Shown here: one piece after another, positions 9,077 through 18,324 of the stretch | Layout: every line of letters begins with the position of its first letter | How positions within the stretch are numbered: the first letter of the stretch is position 1 | NCBI GenBank assembly: GCA_015067175.1 | Contig: SVMX01000004.1 | Span: 62,001-126,000, forward strand | Direction: 5' to 3' | DNA: 64,000 bases | Source: Oscillospiraceae bacterium | GTDB lineage: Bacteria; Bacillota; Clostridia; Oscillospirales; Ruminococcaceae | Made by a program: the position numbers and the translations under genes | The notes under the pieces: model-generated | Database searches by the model: none | Told to the model about the DNA's origin: nothing | What the model saw: only the letters and a program-made list of their open reading frames with translations

Positions 9077-10264
9077 TCAGCGGTTGTAATAATCCGTTGC
9101 GCCGCCGTAAGAGGAAAGCTCACGGATCTTCTCCTGTATCATCTTATACTCAGCAGAAACAGCGGTCGCGCCCTTACTGCGCAGATACACCTCATTCTGC
9201 AAACGCCTGAAAAACAAATCCTCGCCGAAAAAGCGCTCCATTCGCTTCATCTGAGGATAATCATAAACGCGGGCAAGGAAAATTCGTTTTTCTTTCATGG
9301 TCGTGTTATACTCAAGACCGCCCATCATGAGGAAATCATAACACACCTCTATCGCGATCTTCTTCGTGGTGTTTGTATAACCGTTTTCAAACACCATCTC
9401 CATGTATCCGATAACATCATTTATGCGGTCGTTGTCGCGGTTTCTGAGCCAACCCACGCGGTCGTATACATACAACGCTCTGCAAAGCTCCTCGGCAGTG
9501 CGCGCGTCTTCCATATATTTCGTGACAAGCGCCAATGGATAGCGCAGGTTTTTATCGGGTTCTGAGGAAAAGCTTCCGACAGCAAAGCGCGTGGTCTCGT
9601 TGTCAAGCCTTGCTGCATTTGTGAGCGGCGCATTATCTACATTAAGGCAGTGCGCAAATATCTCAACAGCCGTCTTTCTCAGTGCAGGGAATTTATCCGT
9701 CAGCAGTCTGAAAAATCCATATGTATAATACGGTGCGACAAAGCGCCCGCCCTTTGACAAAAATCTACGCAGCACATCAAGGGAATATTCAAGGCTTTTC
9801 TGCACCATATTGCAATCATTCTGCGAGCGAATAAGCGCCACCGTGTCACGCAGTCTGCTCTCCCAGTTTTCAACATCGTTAAGCTTCAGTATTCCCGCGG
9901 TCAGTCTGCCACAGGAGGCCTCAAAATCAGTCGGTCGCCAATCCAGCGCGTTCACATAATGCTCATAAGCCTTGGCAAAATCCCACTTTCCGAGACACCG
10001 CTGAGCCTTTTCACACTCCTCGCGGCACTCGGACATTCCATAGCCGTCCTCGCACTGGGCGTCGTCCTCGTCGATAAGCTCGCTCAGCTCAACCTCAAGC
10101 TGAAATTCATCGGGAATAGCCGAGCGCAGACCGCTGAGAAAATCCTCGCGCGCCTCGTCATAGGCGATATGTGTGCCGCAGTACAGACAAAAGCCCGTCG
10201 GAAAATCTCCGTCCAGCATTATCATGCGCTCACATTTTGGGCAAAGGCAATAGTCCAGCACCAC
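9077..10264 (-). CDS. Hypothetical protein with N-terminal zinc ribbon
   Basis: CPKCERMIMLDGDFPTGFCLYCGTH. GTG start at about 10264 after AAGAGG is more plausible than the track start at 10402. Confidence 0.7.
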   Translation of the reverse strand: MVLDYCLCPKCERMIMLDGDFPTGFCLYCGTHIAYDEAREDFLSGLRSAIPDEFQLEVELSELIDEDDAQCEDGYGMSECREECEKAQRCLGKWDFAKAYEHYVNALDWRPTDFEASCGRLTAGILKLNDVENWESRLRDTVALIRSQNDCNMVQKSLEYSLDVLRRFLSKGGRFVAPYYTYGFFRLLTDKFPALRKTAVEIFAHCLNVDNAPLTNAARLDNETTRFAVGSFSSEPDKNLRYPLALVTKYMEDARTAEELCRALYVYDRVGWLRNRDNDRINDVIGYMEMVFENGYTNTTKKIAIEVCYDFLMMGGLEYNTTMKEKRIFLARVYDYPQMKRMERFFGEDLFFRRLQNEVYLRSKGATAVSAEYKMIQEKIRELSSYGGATDYYNR

Positions 10265-10454
10265 AGGCACCTCTTTTCTACATAAATATATATTTATTGT
10301 ATCACAAACCATCGGATTTTGCAACATATTATACAAAAAAGCAGCGGAAAAACTCACATTTTCCGCTGCAAAGTAATTTGAACATGGCTGTAAAATACTC
10401 AAAGTTAATATTTTCGATAAAAAGGCAAGAACAGAACAAACCGTATCGAAAAAC

Positions 10455-10940
10455 TTACATCACTTCACTGAATTTGCTGACGGTACAGCCTTTGCTCGCA
10501 TAATATTCAAGCATTTTGTCGAGTTGCTTTTTATCATAACTGGTGATACAATCAGACAAAACACAAACGCTATAACCTGATTTGGTCATATTGTAGCAGG
10601 TGGATTTTACGCAAGCCGTAGCATCTGCGCCCGCAACAACAAAATCGGTGATGCCGTGCTCCTGTATAAAGTCGGTAAATTCTTCGCTTGTTAAAGCGTT
10701 GCTTTTTGTCTTAACAAAGATGTTATCGGATACGATCTTTAATTCAGGAACCAGTTCAGCGCCACGAGTACCAAGTTTAAATGTTCTCGTTCCTGCAGAC
10801 ATATTGATATGTTTAATATAAACGACATACATATCATTGTCAACAGCCCAGTCAATTGCTTGATTGGTAGTGTCGATGATCTCTTTATAGTTCTTTGTAA
10901 TGTCATTCTGAAGGTCGATCACGACCAAGGCTTTGTTTTT
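10455..10940 (-). CDS. Isochorismatase-family cysteine hydrolase
   Basis: MKNKALVVIDLQNDITK, VAGADATACVKSTCYN; start chosen after GGAGGAGTGTT. Confidence 0.88.
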   Translation of the reverse strand, partial: KNKALVVIDLQNDITKNYKEIIDTTNQAIDWAVDNDMYVVYIKHINMSAGTRTFKLGTRGAELVPELKIVSDNIFVKTKSNALTSEEFTDFIQEHGITDFVVAGADATACVKSTCYNMTKSGYSVCVLSDCITSYDKKQLDKMLEYYASKGCTVSKFSEVM

Positions 10941-11022
10941 CATAACACTCCTCCATAACTTCAATATTTCACTATCATAAGGCAAGCATTTTTGATAAAA
11001 ACATAAAAATAGTTTCTATGCG

Positions 11023-13113
11023 TTATTTTTCTATCTCCACCCGCACGCGCATATCCTCGCCGAGGACGAGCTTGCCGCTAACGACATCTCCACGCTTTGT
11101 GGTAAATCCCTTAAGCACTATAGAGCTTCCCTTTTCAAGCACGCGCTTAGCCTGTGTTTCGGAAATCTCCTTGCCCCATATCTCTTTCATAAAGAAAAAT
11201 CCGCACTGTCCGTGGCTGTCCTCGCATGAATAGGACTTCGGGAAAGCATAAACATTTTTGCCGCATTTGGGACATTTTCCGATGGAGGGAAGTCTTGAAA
11301 ATCTGAACGGATTTGCATTTTTGGTGGCCTCCGTTTTGTTGTCGCGGATAAGCGCCTTTGTAAACTCGATTATCTCGTTAAGGAACTCCTCGTCGCTCGC
11401 TTCTCCCCTTGCAATACGCTGCAGTGTAGTTTCCCATTCCGCGGTCATCTTCGCGGACTTTACGTTTTCGGGAACTACATCAATAACTCTTCTGCCCTTG
11501 TCAGTGGGAATGAGCTGCTTTCCTTTACGCTCAACATACTGACGCTTTACAAGCGTTTCAATAATTGCGGCACGGGTAGCGGGAGTACCAAGTCCCTTTT
11601 TCTCAACGTCCTCGTTTTCGTCATAGTCGTCATTTCCTGCGTGCTCCATCGCAGAGAGCAGCATATCCTCTGTATAACGCTTCGGCGGTGTTGTCTTATG
11701 CTCAGCAAGCTTTGCAGACTTCACGGGAACTACCTTGCCAACCTCAAGCGGCGGCAAAGCCTTTGTGTTTTCCTCCTCGTCATCGTCGGAAGCGTCCGCA
11801 ACGATGCCTTTCATGTGAGCCTTAATGTCAGCTTCAAGCTGCTTCCAGCCGCCCTGCACCACGGTTTTTCCCTTTGCGGTAAACATAGTATCTCCGCAGA
11901 GAAGCTCCGCTGTGACAGTATCGTATGTGTGCTTCGGTGCAACCGCACACAGCAACCTTGCCGCGACAAGGCAAAGAACATTATAACATTCCTCAGTGAG
12001 ATTATCGAAATTATACCTGTTTATCTCCCTTGTGGGCAAGAGCGCATGATGGTCGGACACCTTGTCATTATTAATAAGGCGCTTTATGTCAGGCTCGCAC
12101 GACAGCGCGTCATAGCTCTCGCCAAACGGGAACACCCTAGCGCAAAGCTTCACCATCTCAGCCGCCTGCTGCTCCATATCGTCGGTTATGTAGTTGCTGT
12201 CGGTTCTGGGATAGGTCATAAGCTTGCTTTCATACAGCTTCTGGGCGCAATCCAAGGTCTGCTGCGCAGTGTAGCCATACAGCTTGTTGCAGTCGCGCTG
12301 CAAGGTCGTAAGGTCGTAGAGCTTTGGAGGATTTGCGTTTTTCTGCTCCTTAACCACAGTTTTGACCTCGGCGCTTTCTCCGCACGCAGAAACAGCCGTT
12401 TCCGCTGCGGTCTGACCCTCTATCTTCTCGCTCTCAGCAGTGAATTTCCCGCAGCTCAGCACAGCGGAATAATACTTTGCGGAAGCGAACTGCTCTATCT
12501 TCTTTTCACGTTCTACAAGCATAGCAAGCGTGGGCGTCTGAACACGTCCGACCGACAGCATATTGCGGTACTTCACAGTGAAAAGCTGAGTGGCGTTCAT
12601 TCCGACAATCCAGTCAGCCTTGTTGCGCGCAAGTCCGCTGCGATACAGCGCGTCATACTCCGAGCCGTCGCGAAGTTCGCTGAAGCCGTCGCGGATAGCC
12701 TCGTCCGTCATGCTGCTTATCCAAAGCCTTTTAAACGGCTTTGTGCACCCTGCCTGATAATAAACATATCTGAATACGCACTCGCCCTCGCGGCCTGCGT
12801 CTGTGGCACAGATAAGCTCCTCCACATCATCGCGCTGCATAAGGCTTTTGAGTATCTCAAACTGCGCCGCAGTGCTCTCCGCTACCGTCCACTTAAACTC
12901 CTCGGGGAGAATGGGGAGATTTTCAAACTTCCACGGCTTTTCATAGCGCTTGTCATACTCCTCGGGGCTTGACAGCGCCACAAGATGCCCGAAGCACCAC
13001 GATACTATATATCCGTTTCCCTCGGTGTAGCCCTCGCCGCGGCGCTTGTTAGCGCCGATCACCTTTGCGATAGAGTTACCTACTGAGGGTTTTTCTGCAA
13101 TTACTAATTTCAT
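11023..13113 (-). CDS. topB: DNA topoisomerase III
   Basis: MKLVIAEKPSVGNSIAKVIGA, ATDAGREGECVFRYVY, SVGRVQTPTLAMLV, YPRTDSNYITDDM, CPKCGKNVYAFPKSYSC. Confidence 0.94.
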   Translation of the reverse strand: MKLVIAEKPSVGNSIAKVIGANKRRGEGYTEGNGYIVSWCFGHLVALSSPEEYDKRYEKPWKFENLPILPEEFKWTVAESTAAQFEILKSLMQRDDVEELICATDAGREGECVFRYVYYQAGCTKPFKRLWISSMTDEAIRDGFSELRDGSEYDALYRSGLARNKADWIVGMNATQLFTVKYRNMLSVGRVQTPTLAMLVEREKKIEQFASAKYYSAVLSCGKFTAESEKIEGQTAAETAVSACGESAEVKTVVKEQKNANPPKLYDLTTLQRDCNKLYGYTAQQTLDCAQKLYESKLMTYPRTDSNYITDDMEQQAAEMVKLCARVFPFGESYDALSCEPDIKRLINNDKVSDHHALLPTREINRYNFDNLTEECYNVLCLVAARLLCAVAPKHTYDTVTAELLCGDTMFTAKGKTVVQGGWKQLEADIKAHMKGIVADASDDDEEENTKALPPLEVGKVVPVKSAKLAEHKTTPPKRYTEDMLLSAMEHAGNDDYDENEDVEKKGLGTPATRAAIIETLVKRQYVERKGKQLIPTDKGRRVIDVVPENVKSAKMTAEWETTLQRIARGEASDEEFLNEIIEFTKALIRDNKTEATKNANPFRFSRLPSIGKCPKCGKNVYAFPKSYSCEDSHGQCGFFFMKEIWGKEISETQAKRVLEKGSSIVLKGFTTKRGDVVSGKLVLGEDMRVRVEIEK

Positions 13114-13310
13114 GTTGGTTACCTTTCTTGATAAGACTTGCTGACACAGCTTACTTATTTTAGCATATTTTTAAAAAAAGTGCAACAGTAAGCTATAGTC
13201 TTTTGCTTTCGCTTCCAAATAAAAATGTAGTGATTTTCACCGCATAAAACGGCTTTTACAGCTGAGTTTTTGACATAATTGCCGAACAGAGAAAATTTTT
13301 GTATACCCTC

Positions 13311-13339
13311 TTGAAAACGTTTTCAAAATGTGCTATACT
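13311..13339 (+). promoter_or_regulatory. Sigma-A promoter overlapped by a perfect LacI/CcpA-type operator
   Basis: TTGAAA (13311-13316), 17-nt spacer, TATACT (13334-13339). TGAAAACGTTTTCA at 13312-13325 matches cre consensus TGWAANCGNTNWCA within the 16-nt palindrome TTGAAAACGTTTTCAA. Confidence 0.82.
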
Positions 13340-13408
13340 GTTATCAATAAAACCGCATATTGGCTCTGCGGCAAGTAATTTGTACTTTAAAGGAACGGAG
13401 AATAAATC

Positions 13409-14857
13409 ATGGAACAGAAGATCTACAGCATCGAAATGGGCCCCGCAAAGTGCGCTGTTGACCTCGGCGACGGAAGCGAGCGCGGCGAATACGTTAATCA
13501 GGACTATATCCTGCACAAGATGGGACGTCCTCACCGCGGCATAAGCCTTATGTACTGCTACTATCCCCTTGACAAGACATGGCCTGCAAGAGCGCGTGAC
13601 GCTTTCGCAGATCAGGAAGTGTCTTTCCAGTGGGATTATCCCTATGACGACTACTTCACCTATAAAGGCGGTATCGGCGGCACTACCGAGGACGAGCCTT
13701 TCACCTGCATGAGAGATGTTCGCCGTCACGGTCAGGACGTTATCCTCACCATTACCGTTGACCCGAATCTCACAGATGAATACCTCATTAAGGTCGCACA
13801 AGAACTTCGCACCTACGGCAGAATGCAGCTTCGCATAAACCACGAAGCTACAGGCAACTGGTTCAGCTTTACAAAACGTGCTTCCTATCAGGAGGTTGCT
13901 GATTTCTATGTTCGTTTCCACAATATTACAAAGAAAGAAGCCCCCAATGTTCAGACCGTTCTTTGCATCGGCGGCGTTGAGCACCCCGAAAAGGGCGGCG
14001 AGATCGAAATGGAAAAGGAGTTCGCCGAGGCTGTAAGAGCTACCGACATCTGGTCTGTAGACAAATATATGGCTCTGCACTGGGGTTGGCCCTATGATGT
14101 TGCAGAGGTTGGCGGCACTTCTTTCAGCAGAAGCAAGGTGTCCGACACCTACAATCTCACAAAGCTGTCTGAGAAGCGCTACAAGGAGCTTTGCGGCGGC
14201 GTTAAGAAGCCGATGGTAATGAGCGAATTCAACGCTGACGGCGACGTTACAGGTCCTTATGATCAGGCAGAGATGATAAAGGAATTCTGCGATCTGCTTA
14301 AAAACGACCCCGAACAGGGTTGGTTCAACGGCTTTACATTCTATCAGTTCCGCGACCGCGGCAGACTGGGTCTTGAGATTGAAGATCCCAACAACCCCGA
14401 TGTAGGTATCGAGCAGCCCGCTCTCAAGACCTACAAGGAGATAATCCACGACGAATACTTCTACCCCTCCATGAAGCAGGGCGAGGAGCTTACACTTCCC
14501 GCAAAGCTGCGCTGGGGCGGTGCAGAGGACAGCACAGGTCTTTCAATTCCGCTCCATTTTGAGAAGAACCCCACATTCTGCGAGGTTACATTTGATGAGC
14601 CGCTCAACCTTATGATGGAGATAAACGGCAAGTGGTTCTACAAGTCTCCCGAGGCTAAGACTATCGACCTCATGTCCGCGTTCTTTGAAAAGCCGCTGGA
14701 CGGCGAGGCTGACCTCACCCTCAAGATATTCGCACCTCCCGCAAGCGGCGAGAACGACCCCTCTCAGGGCGAGGACTGGCAGACTAACTACTATACCACT
14801 ATCAACAAGCTCCCCGATATCCGCATAAGATTTGCGCCTATCGTTGCAAAGCTGTAA
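13409..14857 (+). CDS. Putative clan GH-A glycosidase, divergent GH26-like; no signal peptide evident
   Basis: QLRINHEATGNWFSF (HE acid/base-like) and PMVMSEFNADG (nucleophile-like); followed by a clear GH26 gene. Confidence 0.6.
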   Translation: MEQKIYSIEMGPAKCAVDLGDGSERGEYVNQDYILHKMGRPHRGISLMYCYYPLDKTWPARARDAFADQEVSFQWDYPYDDYFTYKGGIGGTTEDEPFTCMRDVRRHGQDVILTITVDPNLTDEYLIKVAQELRTYGRMQLRINHEATGNWFSFTKRASYQEVADFYVRFHNITKKEAPNVQTVLCIGGVEHPEKGGEIEMEKEFAEAVRATDIWSVDKYMALHWGWPYDVAEVGGTSFSRSKVSDTYNLTKLSEKRYKELCGGVKKPMVMSEFNADGDVTGPYDQAEMIKEFCDLLKNDPEQGWFNGFTFYQFRDRGRLGLEIEDPNNPDVGIEQPALKTYKEIIHDEYFYPSMKQGEELTLPAKLRWGGAEDSTGLSIPLHFEKNPTFCEVTFDEPLNLMMEINGKWFYKSPEAKTIDLMSAFFEKPLDGEADLTLKIFAPPASGENDPSQGEDWQTNYYTTINKLPDIRIRFAPIVAKL

Positions 14858-15024
14858 TCACTAAAAAACGACCTCACCCGCCGTACAATTCGGCGGGTGT
14901 AATAATGCAAAAAAATTTTTTAAAAAATTTTGCAACCTTTTCACAGCGTGCAAGGTGTTATCTGCGTAAGGGCAATAAACACAGGGCTTGTGCGCTTGGA
15001 AAATTGCTCTTCCGAGGTGACATC

Positions 15025-16155
15025 ATGAGCTATAAAACAGATTTTGACGCACTGCTGAGTGAACTTGAAGCCAAAACTCCCGACCCTAGCAGACTTGTCA
15101 CAGACGACCCTACGCCTAACACACAAAGGCTGTTCGAATTTCTTAAAGACTGCTATGGCAAAAAGCACATCTCAGGTCAGCAATATCTTTTCGAGAGCGA
15201 GCTTGAAGACCTTGTTTACTACAAGTACACAGGCAAGATACCCGCGATAAGAGGCTACGACTTCATGGGAATAAGCGGTCTTGGCGGCGGATACGATCAG
15301 ATCGAGCGTGCGCTCGACTGGGCACGTAACACAGGCGGCATACTCACTATGTGCTGGCACTGGTACGCTCCCGATGATATGAACGACAGCTCAAAGCCTG
15401 CGGCGTTCTACTACAAGACCACAGACTATGACAGGAAAACAAGCTTTGATCTTGTAAGAGCTATGACCGACGGCACTCCAGAGAATGATTTCGTCATCAG
15501 AGAGATAGACCTTGTCGCAGAGCAGCTCAAGCGCTTTGAAGCCGAGGATATCCCTGTTATATGGCGACCGCTTCACGAAGCGAACGGCGGCTGGTTCTGG
15601 TGGGGAGATCACGGCAATGAGAGTGTAGAGGCTTATAAGAAGCTATGGTACATGATGTTTGACCGCATGATGAATCACCACAAGCTCAAAAATCTGATCT
15701 GGGTATGGAACGGACAGAGCAGTAAGCTTGCCGTAAACGCGAATACTTTTGATCTCGCCGGAGAGGATATCTACACAGACCCTCCGAGCCATGCTTCTCA
15801 GGTCGAGCGTTTCCGTGAGGTGAGTAGCTACACCCACGGAAAAATGATAACCTTGTCAGAATGTGGCTCTATCCCCGAGCTTGACGAAATGCAGCGCGAC
15901 GGCGCTATGTGGCTGTGGTGGCTGCCCTGGTGGGGTCAGTTCGTTCATGAGAACAACCAAGACCGCAGGCCTATAATTGACGATGACGGATTCCCGCGGC
16001 CCAATCCGACATATATGGAAGAAGATTTCCTGTGCCGCCTGTTCAGCGATGAACGTGTTATCACGCTGACCGATCTACCGTGGTACGACGAGCGAAAGCA
16101 TCGTTTGCCTACCGCTCTTTTAAAAAATTTAGAAAGAATCAAGAGCGGAAGATAA
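15025..16155 (+). CDS. GH26 family beta-mannanase-like glycosidase; no signal peptide evident
   Basis: GQQYLFESELEDLVYYKYTGKIPAIRGYDFM, IPVIWRPLHEANGGWFWWGDHG, MITLSECGSIPELDEM, WLWWLPWWGQF. Start MSYKTDF after GAGGTG. Confidence 0.9.
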   Translation: MSYKTDFDALLSELEAKTPDPSRLVTDDPTPNTQRLFEFLKDCYGKKHISGQQYLFESELEDLVYYKYTGKIPAIRGYDFMGISGLGGGYDQIERALDWARNTGGILTMCWHWYAPDDMNDSSKPAAFYYKTTDYDRKTSFDLVRAMTDGTPENDFVIREIDLVAEQLKRFEAEDIPVIWRPLHEANGGWFWWGDHGNESVEAYKKLWYMMFDRMMNHHKLKNLIWVWNGQSSKLAVNANTFDLAGEDIYTDPPSHASQVERFREVSSYTHGKMITLSECGSIPELDEMQRDGAMWLWWLPWWGQFVHENNQDRRPIIDDDGFPRPNPTYMEEDFLCRLFSDERVITLTDLPWYDERKHRLPTALLKNLERIKSGR

Positions 16156-16185
16156 ATAAGCTAAATACGAAAGGAAACAAAAAAG

Positions 16186-17226
16186 ATGAAAAAGTTTATG
16201 ACAATCGCAGCTATCCTTGCTGCACTCACAATGACTGTTACAGGTTGCTCCAGCAATGCAAACAACTCCTCTAACACCTCCGACAGCAGCAATGTCCAGG
16301 ACAACTCCTCCAACAGTTCTTCTGAACCTGAAAGCGGCGCAGCAAGCGGCACAGAGTCCGAGGGCGAGAGCGACACTGACGCAGAAGCTCTCACAGCTGA
16401 TCAGATGGCTGCTAACGCACTCACAGCAGTTGAATGGCCCGCTATGATGGAAGTTGAAGACGCAGAGATGATCAACAGCTTCTTCGGCATTGATGTAAGC
16501 CTTTGCGATGAGTACTACATCTCCAACCAGATCATCTCCGCACAGCTCAACGAAGTTATCATCCTTAAGCCCGCAGAGGGCAAGGAAGCTGACCTCCAGG
16601 CTCAGCTTGACGCTCACTTTGAGTATATCAAAAACGATGCAGCATTCTATCCTGAGCAGGAGATTTCCGCAGCAGGCGCTGTAATGGGCAAGACCGACAG
16701 CGGCTATCTGTATCTCATCGTTCACAAGGACGGCGCTGACGCAGAGGCTGCTCTGATGAACAACCCTCCCGCTGAAATGCCCGGCGCTGACGCAGGTGTT
16801 GACGATGGCTTCGGTGTTGGTGGCGACGCAGCAGGTATGCCCCTCTCCATCGAGATGTCCGACGCAGCTTACGGCGCAGTTGAGTGGCCCGCTATGCAGC
16901 CCGTTGATGATCCCGAGATGATCCAGAGCTTCTTCGGTATCGACTCCACTATCTGCGAGGACTACTACATTGCTAACCAGATAATTTCCGCTCAGCTCAA
17001 CGAGATCATCATTGTAAAGCCCATGGCAGGCAGCGAGGCTGATATGCAGGCTCAGCTTGACGCTCACTTCGAGTATATCAAGAACGACGCAGCATTCTAT
17101 CCGGATCAGGAGTCTTCCGCAGCAGGTGCTGTAATGGGTACTCTCGATAACGGATATATGTACATCTTCGTTCACGAGAACGGCGCTGCCGTTGAGGAAG
17201 CTGTAAAGGCTGCTATCTCCGCATAA
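16186..17226 (+). CDS. Lipoprotein with two tandem DUF4358-like domains
   Basis: Lipobox LTMTVTGCSS, Ser/Asn-rich linker, two near-identical ~110-aa repeats (AVEWPAM...FFGID...YYISNQIISAQLNEVIILKP...). Confidence 0.85.
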   Translation: MKKFMTIAAILAALTMTVTGCSSNANNSSNTSDSSNVQDNSSNSSSEPESGAASGTESEGESDTDAEALTADQMAANALTAVEWPAMMEVEDAEMINSFFGIDVSLCDEYYISNQIISAQLNEVIILKPAEGKEADLQAQLDAHFEYIKNDAAFYPEQEISAAGAVMGKTDSGYLYLIVHKDGADAEAALMNNPPAEMPGADAGVDDGFGVGGDAAGMPLSIEMSDAAYGAVEWPAMQPVDDPEMIQSFFGIDSTICEDYYIANQIISAQLNEIIIVKPMAGSEADMQAQLDAHFEYIKNDAAFYPDQESSAAGAVMGTLDNGYMYIFVHENGAAVEEAVKAAISA

Positions 17227-17248
17227 GATCAATACAAACCGTATAAAA

Positions 17249-17283
17249 AATGCCCTGAGAAGCAAATTCTCAGGGCGTTTTCA
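17249..17283. terminator. Intrinsic terminator
   Basis: AAATGCCCTGAGAAGCAAATTCTCAGGGCGTTTT. Confidence 0.75.
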
Positions 17284-17345
17284 TATAACAAAATCCGACT
17301 TTTTCCGACATTAACAACAATTGCTGACAAAAGCCTTTAATATCA

Positions 17346-17594
17346 TCAACCGCCGATGCTCAGCAGCTCGCTGATAGAAACCTTGAGCACCTTTGAAAAA
17401 ACTACAAGCTCGATATCTGTAAGAAAACGCTGTCCCGATTCTATTCTTTGTACAGCATTCTTATTAACGATAAGACCTTTCTCACAGAGCAAATCCGCAA
17501 GCTGACGCTGGGATATTCTCATGCCCTTACGTATTTCAGCGATCTTCTTACCGCTGATATTATTTCTTTGGTCAGTAGTTCTGTTCAAAAACAT
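17346..17594 (-). CDS. XRE-family helix-turn-helix regulator
   Basis: ISGKKIAEIRKGMRISQRQLADLLCEKGLIVNKNAVQRIESGQRFLTDIELVVFSKVLKVSISELL. Confidence 0.85.
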   Translation of the reverse strand: MFLNRTTDQRNNISGKKIAEIRKGMRISQRQLADLLCEKGLIVNKNAVQRIESGQRFLTDIELVVFSKVLKVSISELLSIGG

Positions 17595-17835
17595 AGTCTT
17601 GGTTGTCCTTTCAATTAATCGCAGTAAATGCCAATATGATTATATCACATTTTCATTGCTTTATCAAGCACAAATTTAAAAAATATCAAAAAGTTAAGCG
17701 TTAATGTATGAAAAACAAAAACTATATTATCATCTTAAAAACGATAATCAAGCATAACAATGCAAAGCGACTGACCAAAACGCCCTGAGAAGAAACCACA
17801 TCTCCTCACGGCGTTTTTTCTGTTTGATTTAAAAA

Positions 17836-18228
17836 TCAATGACAGCCATGGCTTCCGCAGCTATGTGAGCCGCAGTTATGCGCTTCGCCGTGCTCGTGAT
17901 GGCTGCACTTTACATCGGGCGCAAAATTCAGTGTTCCCGATAAAAGCGCCCTTACCGCGTCATCAGCGCTGCCGCTTACTCCGCCGTAAAGCTTTATGCC
18001 TGCCTGCATAAGCGCATTCTGCGCTCCGCCGCCTATGCCGCCGCAAACCAAAGTATCGACCTTATTCATGCTAAGAAATCCGGCAAGCGCGCCGTGACCG
18101 CTGCCCATTGTAAATATGACCTGCTCTTTTACTATTTTACCGTTCTCAATATCGTAAAGCTTGAACTGCTCGGTGTGTCCGAAGTGCTGAAATATCTGTC
18201 CGTTTTCGTATGTAACTGCAATTTTCAT
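17836..18228 (-). CDS. NifX/NifB-associated FeMo-cofactor-type binding protein with His/Cys-rich tail
   Basis: MKIAVTYENGQIFQHFGHTEQFKLYDIENGKI, VDTLVCGGIGGGAQNALMQAGIKLYGG; tail CSHHEHGEAHNCGSHSCGSHGCH. Confidence 0.85.
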   Translation of the reverse strand: MKIAVTYENGQIFQHFGHTEQFKLYDIENGKIVKEQVIFTMGSGHGALAGFLSMNKVDTLVCGGIGGGAQNALMQAGIKLYGGVSGSADDAVRALLSGTLNFAPDVKCSHHEHGEAHNCGSHSCGSHGCH

Positions 18229-18324
18229 TATGTTAGTTCCTTTCCAAAGCACCGAAAGCTAGGCGCGTTTTTTATATTTTACCACGTTTTGATCTTTGAT
18301 GCAAGCACAATTATAGTTTTAACA

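Noticed and set aside
13433-14857. Calling the first glycosidase a confident beta-mannanase
   Set aside because: Only the short HE and SEF motifs support GH26; overall similarity to the adjacent GH26 is weak by eye, so only clan level is claimed.
16256-16447. Ser/Thr-rich ORF MQTTPLTPPTAAMSRTTPP
   Set aside because: It is an out-of-frame reading of the low-complexity linker in the DUF4358-like lipoprotein.
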